Of a stretch of 64,000 nt of DNA, positions 37,697-46,221 are shown one piece after another. The position numbers and the translations under genes are program-made. Source of the DNA: Ruegeria sp. HKCCD8929 (GTDB lineage: Bacteria; Pseudomonadota; Alphaproteobacteria; Rhodobacterales; Rhodobacteraceae). The stretch is taken from positions 62,001 through 126,000 of the forward strand of contig NZ_WPZY01000011.1 in assembly GCF_013031405.1 (NCBI RefSeq), given 5' to 3'. Every line of letters begins with the position of its first letter. Position 1 is the first letter of the stretch. Under the pieces are notes generated by a model, which did not search any database, had not been told where the DNA came from, and saw nothing but the letters and a program-made list of their open reading frames with translations.

Positions 37697-37809
37697 CCCA
37701 AATTCGAACCGCAATTTCACCAAATCCCCCGGCCCCGGCCATCATTCCGCCCTAAAGCCCGGTCACAAATGCCCGCAAGTTGCGAGTGACATTTCATGCG
37801 GGTTCCAAG

Positions 37810-39045
37810 ATGATCGGTTTTGCCAGAGACATCCTTGCCAGACTGACGGCACGGCCTGACCCACACCCCGCTCTGCCCCCTTCTCCCCTGATCCGCGCCG
37901 AAGACCGCCTCTCGATCCCTGTTGCCGAGCGCAATGCCGAGGGTCTGGCCGGTCTTGACGCCCTGAAACGCGGACGTCATCTGGCCCGGCAAGAGATGTG
38001 GGCAGAACTCTCGGCCGAGATGCGGGCCGCCGACCAGGCCCGGGCCGCAGCCCAAGGAGGCATGCCGGTTGCCGAGCTTCTGGCCCTTGGCGCGCACTCG
38101 GATGTGACGCTGGCTGTGGATCACGCGCTGGCCGAGGATGTTGACCCCGATGACCCGCGCCTGGTCGCAGGTATAAGGGCGCTGGAGGCGGTGCTCAACG
38201 AACATGACGGCGATCCGATGATCGCGCTCGTGGTGGCGCAGGCGCATATGGAGATCGGCGGGGCATGGCGGGGCACCGGCTGGGACGCCACCCTGTCACA
38301 GCTCAACCGCGAGCGTTGCGCCGCCCATTTCGACCGCGCGGCCGAGATCCTGGCCCCTCTGCTTCACGCCGAACCGGACAGCACCGCGCTCGCCTCGGCG
38401 CGCTGTGCGCTTCTGGCTGGGTGCCCTGCCCCGGACACCAATCTGGCCGATGCATATGAAACCCTGATTGACCTCGACCCCGGGAACCCCCGGCACATGC
38501 GCGCTCTGGGCATACATCTGCTGCCCCGCTGGTCCAGCAGCTTAGACGCGCTGGAGCTTGAGGCCCGCCGCACTGCCGCCCGCACGCAGCAAATCTGGGG
38601 TGCCGCAGGCTATGCTTGGGTGTATTTCGACGCGATCACACAGGATGAAGAGGCCTGCGCCCGCGTCGATGTGGCGTTCTTTCTGGACGGCCTGCGCGAC
38701 ATTCTGCAACGGCACCCTGGGCAGGAGATGATCAACCTGCTTGCCGCCTATTGCGCGATTGCCCTGCCCGCCGGGTTGGGCCTGCATGAAGAGGCCGATC
38801 TGGTCCGGGTTCAGTTGTGCGAGGCGGCGGACTGGCTGATCCGCGATCACCTGACCGAGCTGCATCCGCTGATCTGGGCCCATGCCGCCGAGGGGTTCGA
38901 TAACACCGCGCGTCTCTCCTCGCCCCGCCGTTTTGCCGCGCGCGGGCGGGCCGACGCACTGCAGGCCCTCGCCGGGCATTTCCGCGCCGAGCTGCGCCGG
39001 GGACAACACATCACCTTTACTCCGACCGGTCTGCGCTGCGCGTAA
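37810..39045 (+). CDS. Hypothetical TPR-like helical protein
   Basis: A 411-residue protein, all-helical in appearance, with regular helix pairs in the centre (LDALKRGRHLARQEMWAELSAEMRAADQARAAAQ, AHFDRAAEILAPLLHAEPDSTALASARCALLAG, AYETLIDLDPGNPRHMRALG) that suggest degenerate tetratricopeptide repeats. No signal peptide. ATG 37810 (MIGFARDILARL) is preferred; a GTG at 37780 is also in frame. The function is unknown, and the gene sits alone between the two-helix protein gene and gatB. Confidence 0.7.
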   Translation: MIGFARDILARLTARPDPHPALPPSPLIRAEDRLSIPVAERNAEGLAGLDALKRGRHLARQEMWAELSAEMRAADQARAAAQGGMPVAELLALGAHSDVTLAVDHALAEDVDPDDPRLVAGIRALEAVLNEHDGDPMIALVVAQAHMEIGGAWRGTGWDATLSQLNRERCAAHFDRAAEILAPLLHAEPDSTALASARCALLAGCPAPDTNLADAYETLIDLDPGNPRHMRALGIHLLPRWSSSLDALELEARRTAARTQQIWGAAGYAWVYFDAITQDEEACARVDVAFFLDGLRDILQRHPGQEMINLLAAYCAIALPAGLGLHEEADLVRVQLCEAADWLIRDHLTELHPLIWAHAAEGFDNTARLSSPRRFAARGRADALQALAGHFRAELRRGQHITFTPTGLRCA

Positions 39046-39153
39046 CCGGCGGCGGGTTGGCCGGGAACCAACGCAAAGCGCCTTTGCCCCTTGCCCCTGT
39101 CGCGCGCCGGGCCTAATACGCAGGCTTAGACTTCTGCGGACAAGAGGCGCGCC

Positions 39154-40665
39154 ATGCTCGACCTGACCTATGAAATGCCCAAACCCAAGACCATTGCCGG
39201 TGCCAAGCACGATTGGGAACTGGTGATCGGGATGGAGGTGCATGCGCAGGTATCCTCGAACGCCAAACTGTTCTCGGGCGCATCGACGCAGTTCGGGGCC
39301 GAGCCGAACTCGAACGTGGCCTTTGTGGACGCAGCAATGCCGGGGATGCTGCCGGTGATCAACGAGTATTGCGTGGAACAGGCGGTGCGGACCGGGCTGG
39401 GTCTGAAGGCGGATATCAACCTGAAATCGGCCTTTGACCGCAAGAACTATTTTTACCCCGATCTGCCGCAGGGTTACCAGATTTCCCAGCTTTATCAGCC
39501 TATTGTGGGCGAAGGTGAAGTGTTGGTTGAGATGGGTGACGGCACAGCGCGCAAGGTGCGGATCGAGCGCATCCACATGGAGCAGGACGCGGGCAAATCG
39601 ATCCACGACATGGATCCGAACATGTCTTTTGTTGACCTGAACCGGACCGGTGTCTGCCTGATGGAGATCGTCTCGCGCCCCGATATTCGCGGGCCGGAAG
39701 AGGCTGCGGCCTATATCGCCAAGCTGCGCCAGATCATGCGGTATCTGGGCACCTGCGACGGCAACATGCAGAACGGCAACCTGCGCGCGGATGTCAACGT
39801 GTCGATCTGCCGTTCGGGTGATTACGAGAAGTATCAGGAAACACAGGATTTTTCGCATCTGGGCACGCGCTGCGAAATCAAGAACATGAACTCGATGCGC
39901 TTCATCCAGCAGGCGATCGAGGTCGAGGCCCGCCGCCAGATCGCTATCGTCGAAGCCGGTGGTATGATCGATCAGGAGACCCGTCTTTACGATCCCGACA
40001 AGGGTGAGACCCGTTCGATGCGGTCCAAGGAAGAGGCGCATGATTACCGCTATTTCCCCGACCCCGACCTTCTGCCGCTTGAGATCGAGCAGGCCTGGGT
40101 GGACGATATCGCGGCCCGCCTGCCGGAGCTCCCGGACGAGAAAAAAGCACGTTTCATCAATGACTTCGGGCTGACCGACTATGACGCCTCGGTGCTGACG
40201 GCCGAGGTGGAATCGGCGGCGTATTTCGAGGAAGTGGCCAAGGGACGCAGCGGGAAACTGGCGGCGAACTGGGTGATCAATGAGCTGTTCGGGCGCCTGA
40301 AGAAGGAAGATCACGACATCACCGAAAGCCCCGTGAGCCCGGCGCAGCTGGGCGGCATCATCGACCTGATTTCCTCGGACGCCATTTCCGGCAAGATCGC
40401 CAAGGATCTCTTTGAGATCGTCTATACCGAAGGTGGCGATCCTGCTGAAATCGTTGAGAAACGTGGCATGAAACAGGTGACCGACACCGGCGCCATCGAG
40501 GCCGCGCTGGACGAGATCATCGCCGCCAATCCGGCGCAGGTCGAGAAGGCCAAGGTGAACCCGAAACTGGCCGGCTGGTTCGTCGGTCAGGTGATGAAGG
40601 CGACCGGCGGCAAGGCCAACCCGAAGGCGGTGAACCAGTTGGTGAGCCAGAAGCTGGGCCTCTGA
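39154..40665 (+). CDS. gatB: Aspartyl/glutamyl-tRNA amidotransferase subunit B
   Basis: A 503-residue subunit of GatCAB, which converts Glu-tRNA(Gln) and Asp-tRNA(Asn) to the correct amidated forms. Family blocks are [47 protein letters not shown] and [25 protein letters not shown] (as read: [13 protein letters not shown]), and the kinase-like active site. The C-terminal YqeY/GatB tail ([28 protein letters not shown] ... [21 protein letters not shown]) is complete. gatA and gatC are not in the window. A candidate terminator follows. Confidence 0.97.
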   Translation: MLDLTYEMPKPKTIAGAKHDWELVIGMEVHAQVSSNAKLFSGASTQFGAEPNSNVAFVDAAMPGMLPVINEYCVEQAVRTGLGLKADINLKSAFDRKNYFYPDLPQGYQISQLYQPIVGEGEVLVEMGDGTARKVRIERIHMEQDAGKSIHDMDPNMSFVDLNRTGVCLMEIVSRPDIRGPEEAAAYIAKLRQIMRYLGTCDGNMQNGNLRADVNVSICRSGDYEKYQETQDFSHLGTRCEIKNMNSMRFIQQAIEVEARRQIAIVEAGGMIDQETRLYDPDKGETRSMRSKEEAHDYRYFPDPDLLPLEIEQAWVDDIAARLPELPDEKKARFINDFGLTDYDASVLTAEVESAAYFEEVAKGRSGKLAANWVINELFGRLKKEDHDITESPVSPAQLGGIIDLISSDAISGKIAKDLFEIVYTEGGDPAEIVEKRGMKQVTDTGAIEAALDEIIAANPAQVEKAKVNPKLAGWFVGQVMKATGGKANPKAVNQLVSQKLGL

Positions 40666-40694
40666 CCGACCCGAGATCTTCCGTTTTGTACACG

Positions 40695-40718
40695 CCCGGC
40701 AGGCCCCCCTGTCGGGTT
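40695..40718 (+). terminator. Candidate terminator after gatB
   Basis: A 9-base-pair stem, cccggcagg (40695-40703) with cctgtcggg (40707-40715, one G-U pair), and a short C loop, followed by tttgtacgtttt. It starts 30 bases past gatB. Confidence 0.65.
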
Positions 40719-40957
40719 TGTACGTTTTGTACATGAGCCGGTTCGGCACCTGAACCGCCGTCGATCCGCTGCCTCTCAGAGCGGGGACGGCACCCTGGGC
40801 AATGGTGGAAAGCCATAGTTGTGACAGAACCGGTTCTGTGGTAACCCCAAGGCGTTTTTGAACAAATTTTTATCATTTGGGCGGCCCGCTATTCGCATTT
40901 CGACCCGCCCGAAACCAACATTTGAAACCGGTTCCTCTGCAGCCGGGGAGATTGATT

Positions 40958-41626
40958 ATGGGCGACAAAGCCATTGACCTTGTTCACAAGAAGAAAACCA
41001 AACGCATGGATTTCCGCATCGACGGGAAAAAGGGGCAGGTCTGGGTCCGGCAGACCTGGAACTACGTCTATGTGACCAAGAAGAAAGCCTCGAAATGGAC
41101 GCCGAAGGAAAAGAAGGATTTCCATGTCGCGATTGAAAAGACGATCCGGAAAGCCTGGAACGGAAAGTTCGTTCTGACGGTCAAGGGCAAGTCCGAGTTT
41201 GCCGCGCATTACAAGGGCAAGACCCTGACGGTTCACTTCGACGTGGACCCGGTCTCGTCGGGTGCGCACTGGACGGTGACCGCCGCCAAGATCCCGAAGG
41301 GCGATTTTCACGGCAGCAAGGTGAACTGGGGCAATCAGACGATCGAGTTGGATACCGAGGACATGAATCCTGCCAAAAAGAAAGGCGCGCCCAAGGGCGT
41401 GACCCAGGACCCGGCGGCGCATGAGTTCGGGCACGCGATCGGCAACGCGACGGGCTCACCCGCCGGGCATGCCGACGAATACAAGAAAACCAGCGCTTAC
41501 AAGCATCACAAGAAGAGCATCATGAATGTCGGCATGAAAGTGAAGAAACGCCATGCCGACTATCTGGTCATCGAACTGAACAAGATCATTCCCGACACCA
41601 CCTTTGTTGTGAAGAGCGTCAAGTGA
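40958..41626 (+). CDS. Lys-rich HExxH metalloprotease-like protein
   Basis: A 222-residue, very basic protein (about one residue in six is Lys) without a signal peptide. Near the C-terminus it has a zincin motif, AAHEFGHAIGN (HEFGH at 155 to 159), a further candidate metal-binding HADEY at 171 to 175, and a Met-turn-like SIMNVG at 187 to 192, in that order, as in metzincins. The third ligand is not at the canonical HExxHxxGxxH spacing. ATG 40958 has GGGGAG seven bases upstream. It overlaps the next lipoprotein gene by four bases. Secreted toxin, phage-like or housekeeping roles are all possible. Confidence 0.7.
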   Translation: MGDKAIDLVHKKKTKRMDFRIDGKKGQVWVRQTWNYVYVTKKKASKWTPKEKKDFHVAIEKTIRKAWNGKFVLTVKGKSEFAAHYKGKTLTVHFDVDPVSSGAHWTVTAAKIPKGDFHGSKVNWGNQTIELDTEDMNPAKKKGAPKGVTQDPAAHEFGHAIGNATGSPAGHADEYKKTSAYKHHKKSIMNVGMKVKKRHADYLVIELNKIIPDTTFVVKSVK

Positions 41627-42021
41627 CGCCCACCAAACTGGCCATTGCGATGGTGGCCATGGCCGCCATCGCCGCCGGGTGCACCCAGGCGCAAACGACA
41701 CAGCAAGACAACGGAGATGACACCATGACCGAGCCAGAGATCGTGATGGAGTTGATTACGCAAGACTATGAGGCGGCGGTTGCCAAGCTGGGCCCGCCCG
41801 CAACGCAGGAGGATTTCAGACTGTCGCGGGGCGAGACCGAGTTTCGCATCGAGTTGCTTAACTATTACACCGAAGCTCAGTTGAGAGACGCGCCGCCCTT
41901 GATGCGGGAGGCGACCTGGACCCTGTCGCCCGAAAGCAACCTGACCATCTGGTTTGCCAAGCGGAACGGGGCCTGGCCGTTCCTGCATTATCAGTCCTGG
42001 CATCCCGAGGATGACTTTTGA
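41623..42021 (+). CDS. Small lipoprotein coupled to the HExxH protein
   Basis: A 132-residue protein starting at GTG inside the previous stop (GTGA overlap), so its translation is coupled. The signal peptide ends in a lipobox, AAIAAGC (Cys20), followed by a Gln/Thr/Asp-rich linker. The mature part is about 95 residues with TEPEIVMELITQDYEAAVAKLGPPATQEDFRLSRGETEFRIELLNYY. I do not recognise the family. Envelope localisation and tight coupling suggest a partner or inhibitor of the preceding protease-like protein; that is inference. Confidence 0.7.
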   Translation: MTPTKLAIAMVAMAAIAAGCTQAQTTQQDNGDDTMTEPEIVMELITQDYEAAVAKLGPPATQEDFRLSRGETEFRIELLNYYTEAQLRDAPPLMREATWTLSPESNLTIWFAKRNGAWPFLHYQSWHPEDDF

Positions 42022-42218
42022 TGCCTTGGGCCGGGAGGCCCTGCCTTGGCGGCGCCTGCCCTCTCTGACCCCTGTGCTTCCTGACCCGTTGAGCCATGTG
42101 AATGACCGCGAACCGTCGTCCCTCGCGGGTCGTTGCTGGTTTCCGGGCGCACAAGACGGCCTCTGGTCTTTGCATCGCAGGTTGCTATAAGCTGCGCGCA
42201 AATAACAGAGGCCCGAGC

Positions 42219-42668
42219 ATGACCCTTTACGAATACAAGGTTGTTCCCGCTCCGCAAAAGGGAACCAAGGCCAAGGGCATCAAGACGCCCGAGGCGCGGT
42301 TTGCGTTGTCGATCGAGCAGGTGTTGAACCAGTTGGGGCTGGAGGGCTGGGAGTATCTGCGGGCCGAGTTGCTGCCGAGCGAGGAACGCACCGGGCTGAC
42401 CGGTTCGACCGTGAACTGGCGCAATGTTCTGGTGTTCCGCAGAACCGCCGAGGACGCGGCCGAGGCCCATGCGCATCCGGTCGAAATGCCCAGCCACACG
42501 CCCGAGGGCGTACCCCTGGCCCGGCCGGTGCCGGGGCCTGACGCGGTAGAGGCCCCTGCCCCGATTTCCGAGGAGGCGGAAGACCCGCCATTGTCTTTCA
42601 AGAGCGCTCAGGACCCCGAAGCAGCCGACACCGAGACGGACGCAAAGCCCGGGGACAAACCGGAATAA
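42219..42668 (+). CDS. DUF4177 domain protein
   Basis: A 149-residue protein with an N-terminal DUF4177 domain (MTLYEYKVVPAPQKG ... IEQVLNQLGLEGWEYLRAELLPSEER ... NWRNVLVFRR), about 80 residues. The rest is a Pro/Glu/Asp-rich low-complexity tail that is probably disordered. ATG 42219 is taken as start because it begins the domain; the upstream open frame is not domain-like. Function unknown. Confidence 0.78.
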   Translation: MTLYEYKVVPAPQKGTKAKGIKTPEARFALSIEQVLNQLGLEGWEYLRAELLPSEERTGLTGSTVNWRNVLVFRRTAEDAAEAHAHPVEMPSHTPEGVPLARPVPGPDAVEAPAPISEEAEDPPLSFKSAQDPEAADTETDAKPGDKPE

Positions 42669-42806
42669 TAGGCCCGGTTGCGCTGCGCGCGGCAATCTTC
42701 GATATCCGTGGCACACGGCGAGACTGCTTGAGACGCGCTGCGGCGCCATTGCCGCTGGGGTCACACTTCCGATCAGCGCGGCCCGGTTTGTTGCGTCTCG
42801 CGATAC

Positions 42807-42870
42807 GCCTGACTCACCCAACGCCGCCCGAAATCAAAGATTTTGGGCGCGTCAGGAGATGCTGGGTGTG
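42807..42870. repeat. Dispersed palindromic element with gaaatcaaagattt core, copy 2
   Basis: The 11-base-pair stem (42825-42835 with 42839-42849, loop aaa, one G-U) and the flanks match the element at 29147-29212. In this copy the flanks also pair: cctgac (42808-42813) with gtcagg (42851-42856), and caccca with tgggtg. It occupies the 223-base gap between the DUF4177 gene and bolA, which otherwise shows nothing. Confidence 0.65.
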
Positions 42871-42891
42871 TGAAGTTTCTCGCGCGGTGCC

Positions 42892-43146
42892 CTAGTCGCC
42901 GATATCCAGCGCCAGCGCGTGGATGCGGGGCACGATGTCGCCCAGCGCCTTGTGCACCGCCCGGTGGCGCGCCACGCGCGATTGCCCCTGGAACGCGTCG
43001 GCGCGGATGCGGACGTTGAAATGGCTCTCGCCGCCTTCGCGGTAGCCGGCATGGCCCCGGTGGCTTTCGCTGTCGTCCACCACCTCGAGCTCGCGCGGGT
43101 CGAAGGCGGAATTCAGCCGGTTGCGGATGTCATCGGTCAGGCTCAT
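42892..43146 (-). CDS. BolA family protein
   Basis: An 84-residue BolA-type protein with the ELEVVDDSESHRGHAGYREGGESHFNVRIRADAFQGQSRVARHRAVHKALG core. BolA proteins pair with monothiol glutaredoxins to handle [2Fe-2S] clusters and can bind DNA. The open frame continues upstream, but ATG 43146 (MSLTDDIRNRL) gives the family start and length. It is divergent from the J-domain gene; this neighbourhood is conserved in Rhodobacteraceae. Confidence 0.92.
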   Translation of the reverse strand: MSLTDDIRNRLNSAFDPRELEVVDDSESHRGHAGYREGGESHFNVRIRADAFQGQSRVARHRAVHKALGDIVPRIHALALDIGD

Positions 43147-43252
43147 GTCAAAAATGGCGGCAAATAATTTGCCGCCCCCTCTTCTATCTGTCGCCACATA
43201 GATTAAACTGCTGCCTCCGAGTCGAAAAGCCGAGTTCGTAAGGATCAGTGCG

Positions 43253-43876
43253 ATGACGAAACCAGACCCGTTCGGGTTCGATATGTCGGTCTCGAGTGCC
43301 AAGAAGAAGAACCCGCGCGGGCGGCGGGGCATGTCGGGCGCGTCCGAGACCTCGGTCCGTGTCTGCGATCACGAGGGCTGCCAGGAGGCGGGCAAGTTCC
43401 GCGCGCCCAAGGCGCCGGACGTGCTGGATGATTTCTACTGGTTCTGCCAGCAGCATGTGCGCGAGTACAATCAGAAGTGGAACTTCTTCGATGGCACCAC
43501 CGAGGCCGAGCTGAATGCGCAGCGCTCGAAGGACAAGGTGTGGGAGCGCGAGACCAAGCCGATGGGCGATCCCGAGGCGCGCGCCTGGGCGCGGCTGGGC
43601 ATCGAGGACCCGCATCAGGTGCTGGGCGAGAACGCCACCAAGAACCCGGGCCGCAGCGCCGGCGGCGGGCGGCGGCTGCCTCCGACCGAGCGCCGGGCGG
43701 TCGAGATCCTGGAGGCCAAGGACACCTGGACCAAGGCCGAGGTGCGCAAGGCCTACAAGAAGCTGATCAAGGTGCTGCACCCGGACATGAATGGCGGCGA
43801 CCGCAGCCAGGAAGAACAGCTGCAGGAAGTGGTCTGGGCTTGGGACCAGATCAAGGACAGCAAGAACTTCAAGTAG
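43253..43876 (+). CDS. J-domain protein (DnaJ-like, C-terminal J domain)
   Basis: A 207-residue protein whose J domain is at the C-terminus (about residues 140 to 205), with the HPD motif in KKLIKVLHPDMNGGDRS. The N-terminal two thirds has conserved Cys/His pairs (RVCDHEGCQEAGKF and FCQQHVREYNQKW), suggesting a small metal-binding or structural module. It should recruit DnaK to a specific client. Found next to bolA and upstream of cobS, as in related genomes. A weak hairpin follows. Confidence 0.88.
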   Translation: MTKPDPFGFDMSVSSAKKKNPRGRRGMSGASETSVRVCDHEGCQEAGKFRAPKAPDVLDDFYWFCQQHVREYNQKWNFFDGTTEAELNAQRSKDKVWERETKPMGDPEARAWARLGIEDPHQVLGENATKNPGRSAGGGRRLPPTERRAVEILEAKDTWTKAEVRKAYKKLIKVLHPDMNGGDRSQEEQLQEVVWAWDQIKDSKNFK

Positions 43877-43886
43877 GGTTTGGACA

Positions 43887-43918
43887 GGCCGTGCCCTGCG
43901 GGGCTGGCCGTCTCTCTT
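43887..43918 (+). terminator. Weak candidate terminator after the J-domain gene
   Basis: An interrupted stem (ggcc + gccc with gggc + ggcc, internal bulge, tgcg loop) followed by a pyrimidine run, tctctctt. The internal loop and mixed tract make it weaker than the others in the window. Confidence 0.4.
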
Positions 43919-44045
43919 AAAACGAGTTCGGCTAATCAGGGCTGTTGTCGAGCGCGGCCTGATCGGAATTCCTGTCTGGCACTCGGGGGCGTTTCAAAGC
44001 ATAGTTCCGGTGCTTTGATATCCCCTCTGGCAACGACCCGTCCTG

Positions 44046-44600
44046 ATGCGCATCCCCTTGATTATTTGTGCCATTTCCCTGTGCGGGTTCCTTGCGGCAC
44101 TGCTTTACCCTGCCGGGTCCGATTGGCTGTTGCTGGTCCTCCCCTGTTTGGCGGCCAGTTTGATACTGCTTGTCAAAGCGTGGCGCATCCGTATCCGGGT
44201 GTCCGGCAATTGGGTGATTGTGGACGGGTCGAATGTCATGCACTGGAAAGAGGGCACACCAGATATCGGAACCCTGCACGAAGTGTTGTCCGCGCTTGTA
44301 GACGCTGGCCTGAAACCGAGTGTCGTCTTCGATGCCAACGCAGGATACAAGCTCGCCGACCGGCATATGAATGATCGCGTATTGGCACGCGCGCTGGGCC
44401 TGCCGGTGAGCCGCATCATGGTCGCACCAAAAGGAACGCCCGCGGATCCATTGATTTTGCGCGCCGCAAGGGAGTCCGGCGCTCAGATCGTGACGAACGA
44501 CCGGTTTCGAGACTGGGCCGAAGACTATTCTGATGTGTTGAAATCCAGAGCCCCGGTTCAGGGTGGATACAGGCAGGGCAAGCTCTGGCTGTCGCTTTGA
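44046..44600 (+). CDS. Membrane-anchored NYN-domain ribonuclease-like protein
   Basis: A 184-residue protein with two N-terminal membrane helices (about residues 3 to 47), then a cytoplasmic PIN-like NYN domain of the Zc3h12a/Regnase type. The active-site acids can be placed: NWVIVDGSNVMHW (Asp60, Asn63), VVFDANAGY (Asp96), ADPLILRAA (Asp134) and IVTNDRFRDWAEDY (Asp152). The pattern fits endoribonucleases of that family. A nuclease held to the inner membrane is uncommon in bacteria outside RNase E and Y. It lies between the J-domain gene and cobS. Confidence 0.8.
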   Translation: MRIPLIICAISLCGFLAALLYPAGSDWLLLVLPCLAASLILLVKAWRIRIRVSGNWVIVDGSNVMHWKEGTPDIGTLHEVLSALVDAGLKPSVVFDANAGYKLADRHMNDRVLARALGLPVSRIMVAPKGTPADPLILRAARESGAQIVTNDRFRDWAEDYSDVLKSRAPVQGGYRQGKLWLSL

Positions 44601-44799
44601 GCGGCTGGTGCGACATCCTCGCCTGTATCAGGGCGTGAGCGGAAAAAGGTTACGCTCCAATGATCATAAGGCCAGTTTGAAATAAACATCTGGCTAGCTC
44701 TGCGCAGGCGGCGCACTTCCCCTTGCTCTCCCCGGCTATATGTTGCACCACACACGGGTTCAAACCCGGTGAACGGGGCAAAGGATAAGGACGAAACCC

Positions 44800-45786
44800 A
44801 TGGCCGACGGATCGATTGATATCAATGCAAAACCCACCGAGGATATCTCGGTCCGCGAAGTGTTTGGCATCGACTCGGACATGGCGGTCAAGGGCTTTGC
44901 CGAGCGCAGCGACCGGGTGCCGGTGATCGACCACACCTACAAGTTCGACCCCGAGACCACGCTGGCGATTCTGGCCGGTTTCGCCCATAACCGGCGGGTG
45001 ATGATCCAGGGTTATCACGGCACCGGCAAGTCGACCCATATCGAGCAGGTGGCCGCACGTCTGAACTGGCCTGCGGTGCGGGTGAACCTGGACAGCCATA
45101 TCAGCCGGATCGACCTGATCGGCAAGGACGCGATCAAGCTGCGCGACGGCAAGCAGGTGACCGAGTTTCACGAGGGCATCCTGCCCTGGGCGCTGCGCAA
45201 TCCGGTGGCCATCGTGTTCGACGAATATGATGCCGGCCGCGCGGATGTGATGTTCGTGATCCAGCGGGTGCTGGAGCATGACGGCAAGCTGACCCTGCTG
45301 GACCAGAACGAGATCATCACGCCGAACCCCAACTTTCGCCTGTTCGCCACCGCCAACACTGTGGGTCTGGGCGATACGACGGGCCTGTATCACGGGGTGC
45401 AGCAGATCAACCAGGCGCAGATGGACCGCTGGTCGCTGGTCTCGACGCTGAACTATCTGAGCCACGACGCCGAGACCATGATCGTGCTGTCGAAGGCGCC
45501 GCATTACAACACCGCGCAGGGGCGCAAGACCGTGAGCCAGATGGTGACGGTGGCCGACCTGACGCGGACCGCGTTCATGAACGGCGATCTCAGCACCGTC
45601 ATGAGCCCGCGGACGGTGATCAACTGGGCCCAGAATGCCGAGATCTTCCGCAATGTGGGCTATGCCTTCCGTCTGTCGTTCCTGAACAAGTGCGACGAGT
45701 TGGAGCGGCAGACCGTGGCCGAGTTCTATCAGCGCTGCTTTGACGAAGAGCTGCCGGAGAGTGCGGCGAGTGCGAGCTTGGGGTGA
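44800..45786 (+). CDS. cobS: Cobaltochelatase AAA+ subunit CobS
   Basis: A 328-residue AAA+ ATPase that, with CobT and CobN, inserts Co2+ into hydrogenobyrinate a,c-diamide in aerobic cobalamin synthesis. Walker A is [10 protein letters not shown] (about residues 69 to 78), Walker B is [11 protein letters not shown], and the sensor region [20 protein letters not shown] is intact. It begins 30 or so bases after a gggttcaaaccc palindrome. The stop overlaps the start of the next small gene. CobT is 1.1 kb downstream rather than adjacent. Confidence 0.95.
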   Translation: MADGSIDINAKPTEDISVREVFGIDSDMAVKGFAERSDRVPVIDHTYKFDPETTLAILAGFAHNRRVMIQGYHGTGKSTHIEQVAARLNWPAVRVNLDSHISRIDLIGKDAIKLRDGKQVTEFHEGILPWALRNPVAIVFDEYDAGRADVMFVIQRVLEHDGKLTLLDQNEIITPNPNFRLFATANTVGLGDTTGLYHGVQQINQAQMDRWSLVSTLNYLSHDAETMIVLSKAPHYNTAQGRKTVSQMVTVADLTRTAFMNGDLSTVMSPRTVINWAQNAEIFRNVGYAFRLSFLNKCDELERQTVAEFYQRCFDEELPESAASASLG

Positions 45787-46181
45787 GACAGGGAGCAGCC
45801 ATAGCTCTCGCGACAGCGGCTTTGCTGAGTTTCACCTCAGCCTCGCCCGCGAGAGCGATGAATTGTGGCTATCCTTTTTCGAGCGGCGCCCTTGCGCATG
45901 CGCAGTGGAACCTGCTGCCTAACTCAATTGCGTCGTGTCTGGTTTTTGCGGGACAGCCTGCACTCTACTATGAGCCGGATGGCGATGGTGGTCTGTCACC
46001 GCTGGGCTGGAGAGTTGGTGAGGGTCCGACCTACTTTCTTTTCGACGAGGTTCGTAGTGTCGATGGCAAGATCTACCTGGGCACCGTACCGGGCAACTCT
46101 GAAAGATGCGCATATTCCGGCCGGCTGTTCCTGCCGGCGGCTGGCATGACCTGTTACTTCCGCGACGAGCAACCGGGATGA
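45783..46181 (+). CDS. Small secreted four-cysteine protein of unknown function
   Basis: A 132-residue protein with a signal peptide ([25 protein letters not shown]). The mature part has four Cys (MNCGY, ASCLVF, ERCAYS, MTCYF), suited to two disulfides in the periplasm. The GTG start overlaps the cobS stop (GTGA), so expression is tied to cobS. I do not recognise a family. Its presence between cobS and cobT is odd for a periplasmic protein. Confidence 0.65.
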   Translation: MRQGAAIALATAALLSFTSASPARAMNCGYPFSSGALAHAQWNLLPNSIASCLVFAGQPALYYEPDGDGGLSPLGWRVGEGPTYFLFDEVRSVDGKIYLGTVPGNSERCAYSGRLFLPAAGMTCYFRDEQPG

Positions 46182-46221
46182 GCAAGGTTCAAACGGCTAC
46201 ACCGATCCTGTTTGGAAGGTA

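Noticed and set aside
40676..40735. Repeated ttttgtac motifs after gatB as a possible mobile-element scar
   Set aside because: Short and better explained as part of the terminator region; no target duplication or inverted ends.
44744..44790. cgggttcaaacccg before cobS, resembling a tRNA T-arm or a cobalamin riboswitch part
   Set aside because: No matching acceptor, D or anticodon arms surround it, and the usual B12-box sequence was not seen.
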